Of a stretch of 64,000 bases of DNA, positions 35,610 through 45,117 are shown one piece after another. Under the pieces are notes generated by a model that saw only the letters and a list, made by a program, of their open reading frames with translations, ran no database searches and was not told the DNA's origin. Source of the stretch: Polynucleobacter sp. 30F-ANTBAC (GTDB lineage: Bacteria; Pseudomonadota; Gammaproteobacteria; Burkholderiales; Burkholderiaceae); NCBI RefSeq assembly GCF_018882385.1, contig NZ_JACVON010000001.1, positions 1-64,000 of the forward strand. Reading direction: 5' to 3'. Each line of letters begins with the position of its first letter. Positions within the stretch are counted from its first letter, which is position 1. The position numbers were made by a program, and so were the translations under genes.

Positions 35610-35640
35610 TATTTAATTTTCAAGCAATACATCTAGAGTA

Positions 35641-36852
35641 TTAATGGAACAAAGGTTGTTGGTCGGGCGTGTCTTCCGGCATTTCTGGATGAACGATTTC
35701 ACCATTGCGATCAACAAACATGGGTGCACCGCAGTCTTCACACATCTCGGGATTGAATAACTCGGCATGTCTAAATTGATCATCTATGCCTGATGCTTTA
35801 ATCGTGTCGTAGATTTCACGGATAGGGCTATCTTCGATAGACGTGTCATTGATGCTGTCGTTTGCAACAGTCTCTCGATCATAGAGAGGCCAAACCACAC
35901 CATAAATAACTTCCTGAGATCCTTTGAGTGCAAATGAGATCCGGTATTCATCGCATTGCTCAGGACCAAATCCTGCAACGATGCATGACAGCCCTGATGG
36001 TTCGATATTCAGAGTAGCTTCCAAATAATTAACCGCAGCCAGGATACTCAAAGGCCTAATTTTTCGGTCAGCTTCTCGGCAATTGGTGAAGTAGGCCTCA
36101 GGAAGGGATAGCTCAAACTCACAACCGGGCATGATGCTAGCAATGGTTTCTTGCATCCCTAATTGCCAATTCTGCAAACAGATACTTCGTTCTTGCCGAC
36201 GCGGAGCATCTTCTTGCCATCTAAAAATCGGCCCTTGGCTTGGCGCTGCCACTGCACCAACAATGTATCTAGGATCAGCTAAAACTGGAATGGTCTCCGG
36301 CATATCCCGCAGTTCCAGTTTGATGTCATGACCATTGATGGCAGCCGTCGTTAACTTTTCTAGAAGCTGTCTTGTTTGGCAATGCGAGTGGGGCATCTGA
36401 TCAATGCTGTAGAGCCAAGGCACCAAAGCAATTCTGGCTGACTGAGCGACTATTTGTTCATGCAAGAAGTTGCCTGTTGCCGTCATGGTTTCTGAGCTTA
36501 ATTTACCTGATGGGATGCTGTAACGAGTTCTAGCAATGATGGGGATTGCAATTAACACCACATCCCAGCTTTGACCTTCATGCTCGATGGTTAATGACTC
36601 AGCCAAGGTCTCTGCATTTTCAGCAAGGCAATCAAATGCTATTGGATTAATTTTTAAAATTTGATCCATGGCACTCTCAATCGCATTTTGATTTTGCGCA
36701 TGCAATAACCTTAATAATCGATCTGAAAGTTTCTTTTCCCAAAAGACATCCTCGAGTCGACTGCCGGAGGCTGCAAGTGACAGGGCATCGGATACCAGTC
36801 TTTCTGCTTCAGGTGAAATGCGAGATGAGTTTTTTGGTCGGTAGCTAGACAT
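35641..36852 (-). CDS. DUF2863 family protein
   Basis: This is a 403-residue soluble protein of a family I associate with Burkholderiales and whose function is unknown. A C-terminal CEDCGAPMFVDRNGEIVHPEMPED segment could bind a metal through Cys and His. No signal peptide. The start MSSYRPKNSSRISPEAERLV lies 80 bp downstream (minus strand) of a small membrane protein gene and its terminator. Confidence 0.85.
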   Translation of the reverse strand: MSSYRPKNSSRISPEAERLVSDALSLAASGSRLEDVFWEKKLSDRLLRLLHAQNQNAIESAMDQILKINPIAFDCLAENAETLAESLTIEHEGQSWDVVLIAIPIIARTRYSIPSGKLSSETMTATGNFLHEQIVAQSARIALVPWLYSIDQMPHSHCQTRQLLEKLTTAAINGHDIKLELRDMPETIPVLADPRYIVGAVAAPSQGPIFRWQEDAPRRQERSICLQNWQLGMQETIASIMPGCEFELSLPEAYFTNCREADRKIRPLSILAAVNYLEATLNIEPSGLSCIVAGFGPEQCDEYRISFALKGSQEVIYGVVWPLYDRETVANDSINDTSIEDSPIREIYDTIKASGIDDQFRHAELFNPEMCEDCGAPMFVDRNGEIVHPEMPEDTPDQQPLFH

Positions 36853-36868
36853 ACAGACATTCTAAGCA

Positions 36869-36893
36869 AAACGCCCCAAGGCGGGGCGTTTTT
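36869..36893 (-). terminator. Terminator between the small membrane protein and DUF2863 genes
   Basis: ACGCCCC and GGGGCGT form a very GC-rich hairpin (36871-36889) with A/T runs on both sides. It lies 40 bp past the end of the small minus-strand gene. The T-run on the minus strand is only four bases, so termination may be partial. Confidence 0.7.
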
Positions 36894-36931
36894 AAATCAT
36901 TATTAGGGTTTATTTAAAACCCACAAGCATT

Positions 36932-37123
36932 CTATTTTTGATTACTAGTGCTTTGGGATGCTTGGGGCGAGGATTCTTTAAGAGAGTCTAGACTTCTGGG
37001 TTGAATGGGTTCTGTTCCTAGTGTTTCACCTGCAATCGTGATTGGTGAATCACTTTGAATAAGTAAAAAGCCCGCTGTCGCAATGAGAATCACTAACGTA
37101 ATCAAAATAACTTTATTACCCAT
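36932..37123 (-). CDS. Small single-pass membrane protein
   Basis: This 63-residue protein starts MGNKVILITLVILIATAGFLL, a single hydrophobic signal-anchor, followed by a polar Ser/Pro/Gln tail. AAGGAA upstream supports the ATG at 37123 over a longer in-frame start at 37144. No family recognised. Confidence 0.6.
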   Translation of the reverse strand: MGNKVILITLVILIATAGFLLIQSDSPITIAGETLGTEPIQPRSLDSLKESSPQASQSTSNQK

Positions 37124-37213
37124 GAATATTCCTTTAAGGTGCATTGCTGCTCAGTTATGAATGTACACCCTAAAAAGCCTCCAAACTTGCTAGAAGCTGA
37201 CTATTTGGCTAAT

Positions 37214-38188
37214 TTAACAAATTAGTTCTAGGGCTTTTGCTGAAATAGGATGACCACTAGCGTGCGCTTTTTGAAGAACGCTCCAGAAGTAGCGATAGCT
37301 GGCACGGTCATGCAAACGACCTTCGTATTGAATAGGTCCCCATTGAGCGTCTTGGGCCGCTATTAAGATAGCTGAAGCCATTTCAACTTCTGAGGTGCTT
37401 GGAGATAGTGTCTCAACAATCATTGGAATTTGATTGGGATGAATGCTCCATTTGCGGGTGTAGGCAAATTGATTTTTAGCGCGCAATGTATCTGACTTGA
37501 TGATTTCTAAATCATGAATGTTGGTGCAAACATTATGAGATGGTACTTTGCCATGAGCATGGCATGCTGCTGATATCTCGAGCATGGCACGTGCAACTAA
37601 AGGGTGATCAAACTGACCTCGATCCATCGCGTCTGCTGGAATGGCGCCATGATGTTCTGACACAAAATCCATGAGACCAAAACTCAAAGATTCAATCTGA
37701 GGAAGCGCTGCAATAGCATCAACTTCTCTTAATGCGCCATGAGTTTCAATTAAAGCTTGAATTGGAATAAGTCGAGCAACACCAGCGGTTTTAGCTGTGT
37801 GGTTGATTTCATCAATCACTTCTTGTGCTTGATCTGCAGACATGATCTTGGGGATCATGATGAATGCCACACGATGCCCAATTTTTGGGATCAAGGTTGC
37901 AACATCGGATTTCCATGATGGGTGGCTTGGATCATGGATTCGGACACCCACACGATTAAATTTGTTTTCTGGACCAAGAAGAATGTTAGCTACTAATTCA
38001 GCATGCTCTGTTTCTTGACCAACTGGAGCGCCATCTTCGCAATCAAACGTGATATCAAAAATAGGACCTAAATCCGATTGCAACTGCAATGCCTTACGCA
38101 TGCGGACTTCCGTGCCTGCGTAGTGATCACAAACAGGTAAGGCCCTCGGAAGGGCCTCACCTTGAAACAACACTTGTTTAGCTTGCAT
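37214..38188 (-). CDS. HpcH/HpaI aldolase / CoA ester lyase family protein
   Basis: This 324-residue TIM-barrel lyase of the citrate lyase beta/malyl-CoA lyase superfamily has metal-binding acids in TFDCEDGAPVG and a later Glu in ALIETHGAL. Further family motifs are LSFGLMDFVSEHHG and RKWSIHPNQIPMI. It starts 4 bp after mdh, which places it in C4-acid metabolism. Malyl- or citramalyl-CoA cleavage is plausible but not provable here. Confidence 0.85.
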   Translation of the reverse strand: MQAKQVLFQGEALPRALPVCDHYAGTEVRMRKALQLQSDLGPIFDITFDCEDGAPVGQETEHAELVANILLGPENKFNRVGVRIHDPSHPSWKSDVATLIPKIGHRVAFIMIPKIMSADQAQEVIDEINHTAKTAGVARLIPIQALIETHGALREVDAIAALPQIESLSFGLMDFVSEHHGAIPADAMDRGQFDHPLVARAMLEISAACHAHGKVPSHNVCTNIHDLEIIKSDTLRAKNQFAYTRKWSIHPNQIPMIVETLSPSTSEVEMASAILIAAQDAQWGPIQYEGRLHDRASYRYFWSVLQKAHASGHPISAKALELIC

Positions 38189-38192
38189 CAGC

Positions 38193-39179
38193 TTAGAGTA
38201 GGTGCTTAACGCCGTCTTGCTCTTCAGTTAACTCGCTCAACGTAAAGCTCATGCGCTCACGTGAGAAAGTATCGATCTCTAAACCTTGAACAATCTTGTA
38301 CTCGCCGTTTTCGCAAGTTACTGGGAAGCCATACATCACATCTTTAGGGATGTCGTAAGAGCCGTCAGATGGGATGCCCATCGTGACCCATTTGCCATTT
38401 GTGCCACAGTGCCAATCATGGATGTGATCAATTGCAGCGTTAGCAGCAGAAGCAGCAGACGATAAGCCACGTGCTTCAATAATCGCGGCACCACGTTTAC
38501 CAACGGTTGGTAAGAATGTGTTTTTGTTCCACTCTTCGTCGTTGATCATTTGTTGTACAGATTGACCGCCAATCGTTGCAAAACGGTAGTCAGGGTACAT
38601 TGTTGGGCTATGGTTACCCCAAACAACTAGTTTCTCAATGTCCGCTACTGCTTTACCTGTCTTAGCTGCTAGCTGTGACAAAGCACGGTTATGGTCTAGA
38701 CGCAACATCGCTGTGAAGTTCTTCGCTGGAAGATCAGGAGCTGATTTCATAGCGATATATGCATTGGTATTCGCTGGGTTACCAACTACCAATGTCTTAA
38801 CCGTACGCTTAGCAACAGCATTTAATGCCTTACCTTGTGCTGTAAAGATTTGGGCATTAGCGGATAACAAGTCTTTACGCTCCATGCCAGGGCCACGAGG
38901 ACGCGCACCAACTAAAACAGCATAGTCAATATCTTTAAACGCAGTCATTGGGTCGCTATGAGCAGTCATGCCAGCCAATAATGGGAATGCGCAATCATCG
39001 ATCTCCATCATGACGCCAGTCAAAGCCTTTTGAGCTTTTTCGTCAGGAATCTCTAAAAGTTGCAAGATCACAGGTTGATCTTTGCCGAGCATATCGCCGT
39101 TGGCGATGCGAAATAGAAGTGAGTAACCGATTTGACCAGCTGCACCAGTAACGGCGACACGCAATGGGGCTTTTGCCAT
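38193..39179 (-). CDS. mdh: Malate dehydrogenase
   Basis: This 328-residue NAD-dependent enzyme is of the cytosolic-MDH-like bacterial type. It has NAD motif [17 protein letters not shown], substrate loop [13 protein letters not shown] with the two arginines, and catalytic His in [12 protein letters not shown]. It interconverts malate and oxaloacetate in the TCA cycle. It is divergent from a GntR regulator with a palindrome in the shared 159-bp region. Confidence 0.96.
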   Translation of the reverse strand: MAKAPLRVAVTGAAGQIGYSLLFRIANGDMLGKDQPVILQLLEIPDEKAQKALTGVMMEIDDCAFPLLAGMTAHSDPMTAFKDIDYAVLVGARPRGPGMERKDLLSANAQIFTAQGKALNAVAKRTVKTLVVGNPANTNAYIAMKSAPDLPAKNFTAMLRLDHNRALSQLAAKTGKAVADIEKLVVWGNHSPTMYPDYRFATIGGQSVQQMINDEEWNKNTFLPTVGKRGAAIIEARGLSSAASAANAAIDHIHDWHCGTNGKWVTMGIPSDGSYDIPKDVMYGFPVTCENGEYKIVQGLEIDTFSRERMSFTLSELTEEQDGVKHLL

Positions 39180-39278
39180 GATTTTGCTCCGAGCTTTGAT
39201 TAAAAAAAAGTATGTTGCGCCTTAGATCTGACGCGAATCGTACAAAGTTTAGGGCTTTTTGAACATTTCTGTCAAATA

Positions 39279-39292
39279 GTCTTATATAAGAC
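39279..39292. promoter_or_regulatory. Palindromic operator candidate in the mdh/GntR intergenic region
   Basis: GTCTTATATAAGAC is a perfect 14-bp palindrome, 47 bp before the GntR ATG and 100 bp before the mdh ATG. GntR/HutC-type regulators commonly bind short AT-centred palindromes next to their own genes, so autoregulation and control of mdh are inferred. I did not find an identical copy upstream of sdhC or gltA by eye. Confidence 0.6.
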
Positions 39293-39338
39293 ATAAGATA
39301 TCTAGACGAATACTGCTCATTGTGATGAAATATTGATC

Positions 39339-40067
39339 ATGACAGAAACCATTGCAACATTTAGCCCTCTTTATCAGCAAATCAAGGTCCTTATCTTAGA
39401 CAGCCTTCAGGCTGGAGAGTGGAAGCCTGGAGAAGCAATTCCTAGTGAAAATGACTTGGCTGCTCGATTTAAGGTCAGTCAGGGCACTGTTCGCAAGGCG
39501 ATTGATGAGTTATCTAGTGAAAACTTGCTGGTTCGGCGCCAGGGCAAGGGTACTTTTGTTGCAACGCACCATGAGGATCGTGTTCATTTTAGATTTTTGA
39601 GATTGGTGCCGGATGATGGTGAGCCACATTACCCTAAAAGTCAGATTTTGGATTGCAAGCGCTTAAGGGCGCCTGCGGAAATCGCCCGTCTTTTGGACCT
39701 TAAGTCAGGGGACCCCGTGATTCAGATTGAAAGAATCATGTTTTTCTCTGAGGAAGCAACGGTTTACGAAGAAATATGGCTGCCTGGTACAACTTTTAGG
39801 GGCTTAACTACCGAGCGCTTGGTGGAGTGGCGAGGCCCCATGTATGCACTTTTTGAAACTGAATTCGCCACCCACATGGTGCGAGCTACCGAGCGCCTCA
39901 GGGCCGTTGGGGCAGATGAATTGTCAGCCAAGCATTTGGGAGTCCAAATTAACACCCCCTTGCTAGCGGTGGAGCGAGTCTCGTATACCTACGGAGAGCG
40001 TCCAGTCGAGGTTCGTAAGGCGGTTTACTTGACGAACCACCATCATTATTTGAATGAACTAAACTAA
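39339..40067 (+). CDS. GntR/HutC-family transcriptional regulator
   Basis: In this 242-residue protein, the N-terminal winged helix (YQQIKVLILDSLQAGEWKPGEAIPSENDLAARFKVSQGTVRKAIDEL) is textbook GntR. The C-terminal UTRA effector domain ends with VERVSYTYGERPVEVRKAVYLTNHHHY. It lies between mdh and sdhCDAB and probably regulates TCA genes in response to a small carboxylate or other ligand (inference). The ATG at 39339 was preferred to a TTG two codons earlier. Confidence 0.92.
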   Translation: MTETIATFSPLYQQIKVLILDSLQAGEWKPGEAIPSENDLAARFKVSQGTVRKAIDELSSENLLVRRQGKGTFVATHHEDRVHFRFLRLVPDDGEPHYPKSQILDCKRLRAPAEIARLLDLKSGDPVIQIERIMFFSEEATVYEEIWLPGTTFRGLTTERLVEWRGPMYALFETEFATHMVRATERLRAVGADELSAKHLGVQINTPLLAVERVSYTYGERPVEVRKAVYLTNHHHYLNELN

Positions 40068-40197
40068 TAAAGTACTTTTATTGGGGCATTTATATGTATT
40101 AGAAGAATATTTTTTCGAAAAGTCAGACTTACGAAAGTTAATTAAGCGATAAAATCGATAGGTTTTGCAACAGGCAAAAATACAAGTGAGGTCATAA

Positions 40198-40584
40198 ATG
40201 CCAGAATTTAGAAATATTCATGTTTTTGATTTGATGAAATACCGCTTGCCATGGGCTGGCAAGGTATCCATCTTGCACCGGGTCAGCGGTCTTTTGATGT
40301 TCATTTTGATCCCGTTTGTGCTGTATTTATTCGAGCAAAGCATTACTTCAGAAGTCAGTTTTGTGACGTTTAAGTCAGTTTTAGCTCATCCAATTATCAA
40401 ATTGGTTGTTTTGGCTTTGATCTGGGCTTACCTTCACCATTTCTGCGCCGGTATCCGCTTTTTGATGCTCGATTTGCATAAAGGTATCGATAAAGCATCT
40501 TCAGCTAAAACAGCCGTTGCTGTATTGATCATTAGCTTATCTTTGACAGCCGTTTGTGCTGCCAAGTTATTCGGTTTGTTTTAA
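40198..40584 (+). CDS. sdhC: Succinate dehydrogenase cytochrome b556 subunit
   Basis: This 128-residue protein has three transmembrane helices. HRVSGLLMF marks the quinone/heme region, and HHFCAGIRFLMLD the conserved histidine near the heme. It anchors complex II in the inner membrane. First gene of sdhCDAB; the 130-bp upstream region holds the promoter but no element I can assign with confidence. Confidence 0.95.
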   Translation: MPEFRNIHVFDLMKYRLPWAGKVSILHRVSGLLMFILIPFVLYLFEQSITSEVSFVTFKSVLAHPIIKLVVLALIWAYLHHFCAGIRFLMLDLHKGIDKASSAKTAVAVLIISLSLTAVCAAKLFGLF

Positions 40585-40593
40585 GGAGATACC

Positions 40594-40956
40594 ATGGCTA
40601 ATAACAATATTGGACCAAAGCGCATCGTTGTTGGCGCTCATTACGGCCTCAGAGATTGGTTGTTGCAGCGTGTAACAGCTGTCATTTTGATTATTTTTAC
40701 TTTGATTTTGTTGGTGGCTTTTTTATTAGGCGACTCAACCTATGATGCTTGGGCTGGTTTATTTGCTAACCAGATCATGAAGCTCATTACATTCTTAGCA
40801 ATTGCTAGCTTGCTTTATCACGCATGGGTTGGTGTGCGTGATATCTGGATGGACTACATCAAGCCAGTTGGCATTCGTTTGACATTACATGTATTAACCG
40901 CGTTATGGCTGATTGCTTGCTTTGGCTATACCGCTCAAATCCTTTGGAGGGTGTAA
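40594..40956 (+). CDS. sdhD: Succinate dehydrogenase membrane anchor subunit
   Basis: This 120-residue, three-helix protein has the typical opening VVGAHYGLRDWLLQRVTAVIL and the heme-ligand histidine in LLYHAWVGVRDIWMDYIKP. It pairs with SdhC to bind heme b and quinone. An AAGGAGA precedes the ATG. The stop is immediately followed by the sdhA ATG. Confidence 0.95.
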   Translation: MANNNIGPKRIVVGAHYGLRDWLLQRVTAVILIIFTLILLVAFLLGDSTYDAWAGLFANQIMKLITFLAIASLLYHAWVGVRDIWMDYIKPVGIRLTLHVLTALWLIACFGYTAQILWRV

Positions 40957-42735
40957 ATGGCTTCCATCAAGTCAGCGTTACCGACACGTCGTTTTGACGT
41001 TGTCATTGTTGGTGCCGGCGGTGCCGGTATGCGCGCTTCATTGCAACTGGCAGAGGCTGGTTTAAACGTTGCCGTTTTATCAAAAGTTTTCCCAACACGT
41101 TCTCACACTGTTGCTGCGCAGGGCGGTATTGGTGCCTCATTGGGCAACATGAGTGACGATAATTGGCATTACCATTTCTATGACACGATCAAAGGCTCTG
41201 ATTGGTTAGGTGACCAAGACGCGATTGAGTTCATGTGTCGTGAAGCACCTAAAGTGGTTTACGAGTTAGAGCACTTTGGTATGCCTTTTGACCGAAACCC
41301 AGACGGCACGATTTATCAGCGTCCGTTCGGTGGCCATACTGCTAACTACGGTGAAAAAGCTGTGCAGCGCGCTTGTGCAGCAGCAGACCGTACAGGCCAT
41401 GCTTTATTGCACACGCTTTATCAGCGCAACGTTCGCGCTAAAACTCATTTCTTTGTGGAGTGGATGGCCTTGGACATCATTCGTGATGCAGAGGGCGATG
41501 TGGTAGGTGTGACTGCTCTTGAAATGGAAACAGGTGATGTTCACATTCTTCAAGCGAAATGTGTGATGTTTGCAACGGGTGGTGCAGGCCGTATTTGGCA
41601 AGCTTCTACGAATGCCTTTATCAATACCGGTGACGGTATGGGTATGGCTGCTCGTGCAGGCGTCCCTTTAGAAGACATGGAATTCTGGCAATTCCACCCA
41701 ACTGGCGTAGCCGGTGCTGGCGTTCTCTTAACAGAGGGTTGCCGTGGTGAGGGTGGTATTTTGCGTAACAAGAACGGTGAGCGTTTCATGGAACGTTATG
41801 CGCCAACTTTGAAAGACTTGGCTCCACGTGACTTCGTTTCACGCTCAATGGACCAAGAGATCAAAGAAGGTCGCGGATGTGGCCCTAACGGTGATTACGT
41901 TGTGCTTGATTTGACACACATTGGTGCTGAAACCATTCACAAGCGTTTGCCATCGGTTTATGAGATTGGTATTAACTTTGCTAACGTGGATGTAACGAAA
42001 GAGCCAATTCCAGTTGTTCCAACGATTCACTATCAGATGGGTGGTATTCCAACGAACATTCACGGTCAAGTTGTCGTACCGAAGAATGGCAACCCTAATG
42101 AAGTGATTAATGGCTTCTACGCGATGGGTGAGTGCTCTTGCGTATCCGTTCACGGTGCGAACCGTTTAGGTACTAACTCCTTGTTAGACTTGTTGGTATT
42201 CGGTCGTGCAGCTGGTAATCACGTGATCTCAACAGCCTTGAAGCAAAAAGAGCACAAGCCATTGCCGGCTGACGCTGGTGATTTTTCATTGGCTCGTTTG
42301 GCTAAGTTGGATAACTCCACATCGGGTGAATACACACAAGACGTTGCTAACGACATTCGCAGCACAATGCAGAAACACTGTGGCGTATTCCGTACGCAAG
42401 AGTTGATGGATAGTGGTGTTGCAAAGATTGCAGAAGTTTCTTCTCGCGCCAAAAATATTCACCTCAAAGACAAATCAAAAGTTTTCAATACGGCACGTAT
42501 TGAAGCTTTGGAATTAGAAAACTTGGTGGAAGCTGCTAATGCAACGATGGTTTCAGCTGCTGCACGTCGTGAAAGTCGTGGTGCTCATGCGCATGATGAT
42601 CACCCAGAACGTGATGATGAAAATTGGATGAAGCACACGCTTTGGTATAGCGAAGGTAACAAACTCGACTACAAGCCCGTCAAGATGACACCGCTAACAG
42701 TTGAATCTGTTCCACCTAAAGTACGTACTTTCTAA
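40957..42735 (+). CDS. sdhA: Succinate dehydrogenase flavoprotein subunit
   Basis: This 592-residue protein has FAD motif VVIVGAGGAGMRASLQLAEAG and the covalent-FAD histidine 50 in RSHTVAAQGG. Active-site residues lie in HPTGVAGAGVLLTEGCRGEGG and RPFGGHTANYG. It oxidises succinate to fumarate on the cytoplasmic face of complex II. Confidence 0.98.
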   Translation: MASIKSALPTRRFDVVIVGAGGAGMRASLQLAEAGLNVAVLSKVFPTRSHTVAAQGGIGASLGNMSDDNWHYHFYDTIKGSDWLGDQDAIEFMCREAPKVVYELEHFGMPFDRNPDGTIYQRPFGGHTANYGEKAVQRACAAADRTGHALLHTLYQRNVRAKTHFFVEWMALDIIRDAEGDVVGVTALEMETGDVHILQAKCVMFATGGAGRIWQASTNAFINTGDGMGMAARAGVPLEDMEFWQFHPTGVAGAGVLLTEGCRGEGGILRNKNGERFMERYAPTLKDLAPRDFVSRSMDQEIKEGRGCGPNGDYVVLDLTHIGAETIHKRLPSVYEIGINFANVDVTKEPIPVVPTIHYQMGGIPTNIHGQVVVPKNGNPNEVINGFYAMGECSCVSVHGANRLGTNSLLDLLVFGRAAGNHVISTALKQKEHKPLPADAGDFSLARLAKLDNSTSGEYTQDVANDIRSTMQKHCGVFRTQELMDSGVAKIAEVSSRAKNIHLKDKSKVFNTARIEALELENLVEAANATMVSAAARRESRGAHAHDDHPERDDENWMKHTLWYSEGNKLDYKPVKMTPLTVESVPPKVRTF

Positions 42736-42746
42736 GGGATTAAAAA

Positions 42747-43454
42747 ATGAGCAATACTCGTATTTTTGAAGTCTACCGTTACGATCCAGAAAAAGACGCT
42801 GCGCCTCGCATGCAGTCTTATGAAGTGGAATTAGATGGTTCAGAGCGTATGTTGTTAGACGCTTTAATGAAGCTTAAGAAGATGGATGAGACATTATCTT
42901 TCCGTCGTTCTTGCCGTGAAGGTGTTTGTGGCTCTGACGCAATGAACATCAACGGTAAAAATGGTTTGGCTTGTTTAACAAACATGTTGACACTGCCAAA
43001 TAAAATCTCTTTGCGCCCATTGCCTGGTTTGCCAGTTGTGCGTGATTTGATTGTGGACATGACACAGTTCTTTAAGCAATACCATTCGATCCGTCCTTAC
43101 TTGGTTAACGATATTCCTCCTCCGGAGAAAGAGCGTTTGCAAAGCCCTGAAGAGCGTGAAGAGTTGGATGGTTTGTATGAGTGTATTTTGTGCGCTTCAT
43201 GCTCAACATCTTGCCCATCATTCTGGTGGAACCCAGATAAGTTCGTAGGCCCAGCTGGCTTGTTGCAGGCATATCGCTTCATTGCTGATAGCCGTGATCA
43301 AGTAACTGGTGAACGTTTGGATAACTTGGAAGACCCATACCGTCTATTCCGTTGCCATTCGATCATGAACTGTGTCGATGTTTGTCCAAAAGGTCTCAAC
43401 CCAACGAAGGCAATTGGCAAAATTAAAGAACTCATGGTTCGTCGAGCCGTTTAA
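42747..43454 (+). CDS. sdhB: Succinate dehydrogenase iron-sulfur subunit
   Basis: This 235-residue protein carries all three cluster sites: [2Fe-2S] in SCREGVCGSDAM...GLAC, and [4Fe-4S]/[3Fe-4S] ligands in CILCASCSTSCPSFWW and CHSIMNCVDVCPKGLNP. It wires FAD to quinone. The stop codon shares its last base with the sdhE start. Confidence 0.98.
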   Translation: MSNTRIFEVYRYDPEKDAAPRMQSYEVELDGSERMLLDALMKLKKMDETLSFRRSCREGVCGSDAMNINGKNGLACLTNMLTLPNKISLRPLPGLPVVRDLIVDMTQFFKQYHSIRPYLVNDIPPPEKERLQSPEEREELDGLYECILCASCSTSCPSFWWNPDKFVGPAGLLQAYRFIADSRDQVTGERLDNLEDPYRLFRCHSIMNCVDVCPKGLNPTKAIGKIKELMVRRAV

Positions 43455-43732
43455 TGCCAATTTCATCAGAAACCTTGTCGCTCTTGCGTTGGCGTGCGCG
43501 ACGAGGTCTGCTTGAAAATGATTTGATGATGGAGCGCTTTTTTGAGCGTCACCATGCAACGATTGAAGAGCTTGATCTTGAGCCTTTAAATCAGTTGCTA
43601 GATTTAAGTGATAACGATCTGATGGATTTGTTATTGCGTCGCAAGGAACCGGAGGGAGATCTTGCGACAGATGAGGTGCGACGTGTCCTGGCCATGTTGC
43701 GCACTCCTGGATTGCCTGCAGTCCAAAAGTAG
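43454..43732 (+). CDS. sdhE: Succinate dehydrogenase assembly factor SdhE
   Basis: This 92-residue protein has the RGLLE form of the RGxxE motif (RARRGLLENDLMMERFF) required for covalent flavinylation of SdhA. The one-base overlap with sdhB shows coupled translation with the complex it matures. Confidence 0.93.
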   Translation: MPISSETLSLLRWRARRGLLENDLMMERFFERHHATIEELDLEPLNQLLDLSDNDLMDLLLRRKEPEGDLATDEVRRVLAMLRTPGLPAVQK

Positions 43733-43793
43733 TTGCCTGGAATAAAGCTTGCTTGTTTGATAAGACCCTAATAACGCGTATAAGGAAAGAAAA

Positions 43794-45104
43794 ATGAACG
43801 CCTCTAATGAAAAAGCCACGTTATCGTTCTCAGATGGTACTCCAGCCATTGAGTTGCCAATCTATAAGGGTGTAGTGGGTCCTGATGTGATTGATATTCG
43901 CAAGTTATATGGTCAAACGGGCAAATTTACCTATGACCCAGGCTTTATGTCGACAGCTTCTTGCAACTCCAAGATCACTTACATTGATGGTGACAAAGGT
44001 GAGTTGCTTTACCGTGGTTACCAGATTCAAGATTTAGCAACTAATTGCGATTTCTTGGAATCTTGCTACCTATTATTAAAGGGCGAGTTGCCTAATAAAA
44101 AACAAAAAGAAGAGTTTGATGCTTTAGTAATGCATCACACGATGGTTCACGAGCAAATGCAATTCTTCTTGCGTGGTTTCCGCCGTGATGCACACCCAAT
44201 GGCTGTGTTGACTGGCTTGGTTGGCGCAATGGCTGCTTTCTATCACGATGGTGTGGATTACAGTACAGCGCACGAGCGTGAGGTTGCTCAAATCCGTTTG
44301 ATCGCGAAGATGCCAACATTGGTGGCGATGGCTTATAAATATTCTGTAGGACAACCGTTTATTTATCCAAAGAATAATATTTCTTATACCGCTAACTTCA
44401 TGCAAATGATGTTTGCAACACCTTGTGAAGATTACAAAATCAATGAAGTTTTAGTACGCGCATTAGATCGTATCTTTATTTTGCATGCGGATCACGAGCA
44501 AAACGCCTCTACTTCAACTGTTCGTTTGGCTGGCTCATCAGGCACTAATCCTTTTGCTGCGATTGCTGCGGGCGTGGCTTGTTTGTGGGGGCCATCTCAT
44601 GGAGGTGCAAACGAAGCTTGTTTGCAGATGTTGGAAGAGATTCAAGCAAACGGTGGCGTCGAGAAGATTGATGATTTCATCGCTAAAGTAAAAGATAAAA
44701 ATTCGGGCGTTCGTTTGATGGGCTTTGGTCATCGCGTCTACAAGAACTTTGATCCACGCGCTAAATTGATGCGTGAGACATGCCATGAGGTTCTTAAAGA
44801 GTTGGGTCTTGAGAATGATCCATTGTTTAAGCTAGCGATGACACTTGAGAAGATCGCTCTTGAAGACGAATACTTTGTGAGCCGTAAGCTTTATCCTAAC
44901 GTTGACTTCTACTCAGGTATTGTGCAGCGCGCCCTGGGCATCCCAACAGAAATGTTCACATGTATTTTTGCGCTAGCACGTACAGTAGGTTGGATCTCTC
45001 AGTGGGAAGAAATGATCACTGATGCCGAATACAAGATTGGTCGTCCGCGTCAGTTATTCGTTGGCCATGCTACTCGCGCAGTTCAGCCAATCGCTAAGCG
45101 TTAA
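43794..45104 (+). CDS. gltA: Citrate synthase (type II)
   Basis: This 436-residue enzyme has catalytic residues in [30 protein letters not shown] and [15 protein letters not shown] (two His and the Asp region). The length and the N-terminal beta domain indicate the hexameric, NADH-sensitive gram-negative type. It condenses oxaloacetate with acetyl-CoA. It follows sdhE by 61 bp and ends 13 bp before leuC. Confidence 0.98.
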   Translation: MNASNEKATLSFSDGTPAIELPIYKGVVGPDVIDIRKLYGQTGKFTYDPGFMSTASCNSKITYIDGDKGELLYRGYQIQDLATNCDFLESCYLLLKGELPNKKQKEEFDALVMHHTMVHEQMQFFLRGFRRDAHPMAVLTGLVGAMAAFYHDGVDYSTAHEREVAQIRLIAKMPTLVAMAYKYSVGQPFIYPKNNISYTANFMQMMFATPCEDYKINEVLVRALDRIFILHADHEQNASTSTVRLAGSSGTNPFAAIAAGVACLWGPSHGGANEACLQMLEEIQANGGVEKIDDFIAKVKDKNSGVRLMGFGHRVYKNFDPRAKLMRETCHEVLKELGLENDPLFKLAMTLEKIALEDEYFVSRKLYPNVDFYSGIVQRALGIPTEMFTCIFALARTVGWISQWEEMITDAEYKIGRPRQLFVGHATRAVQPIAKR

Positions 45105-45117
45105 TTAAAGGGTCGAC

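Noticed and set aside
41404..44786. Several minus-strand ORFs of 60-100 codons opposite sdhA, sdhB and gltA
   Set aside because: They are antisense shadows of highly conserved genes, without ribosome-binding sites.
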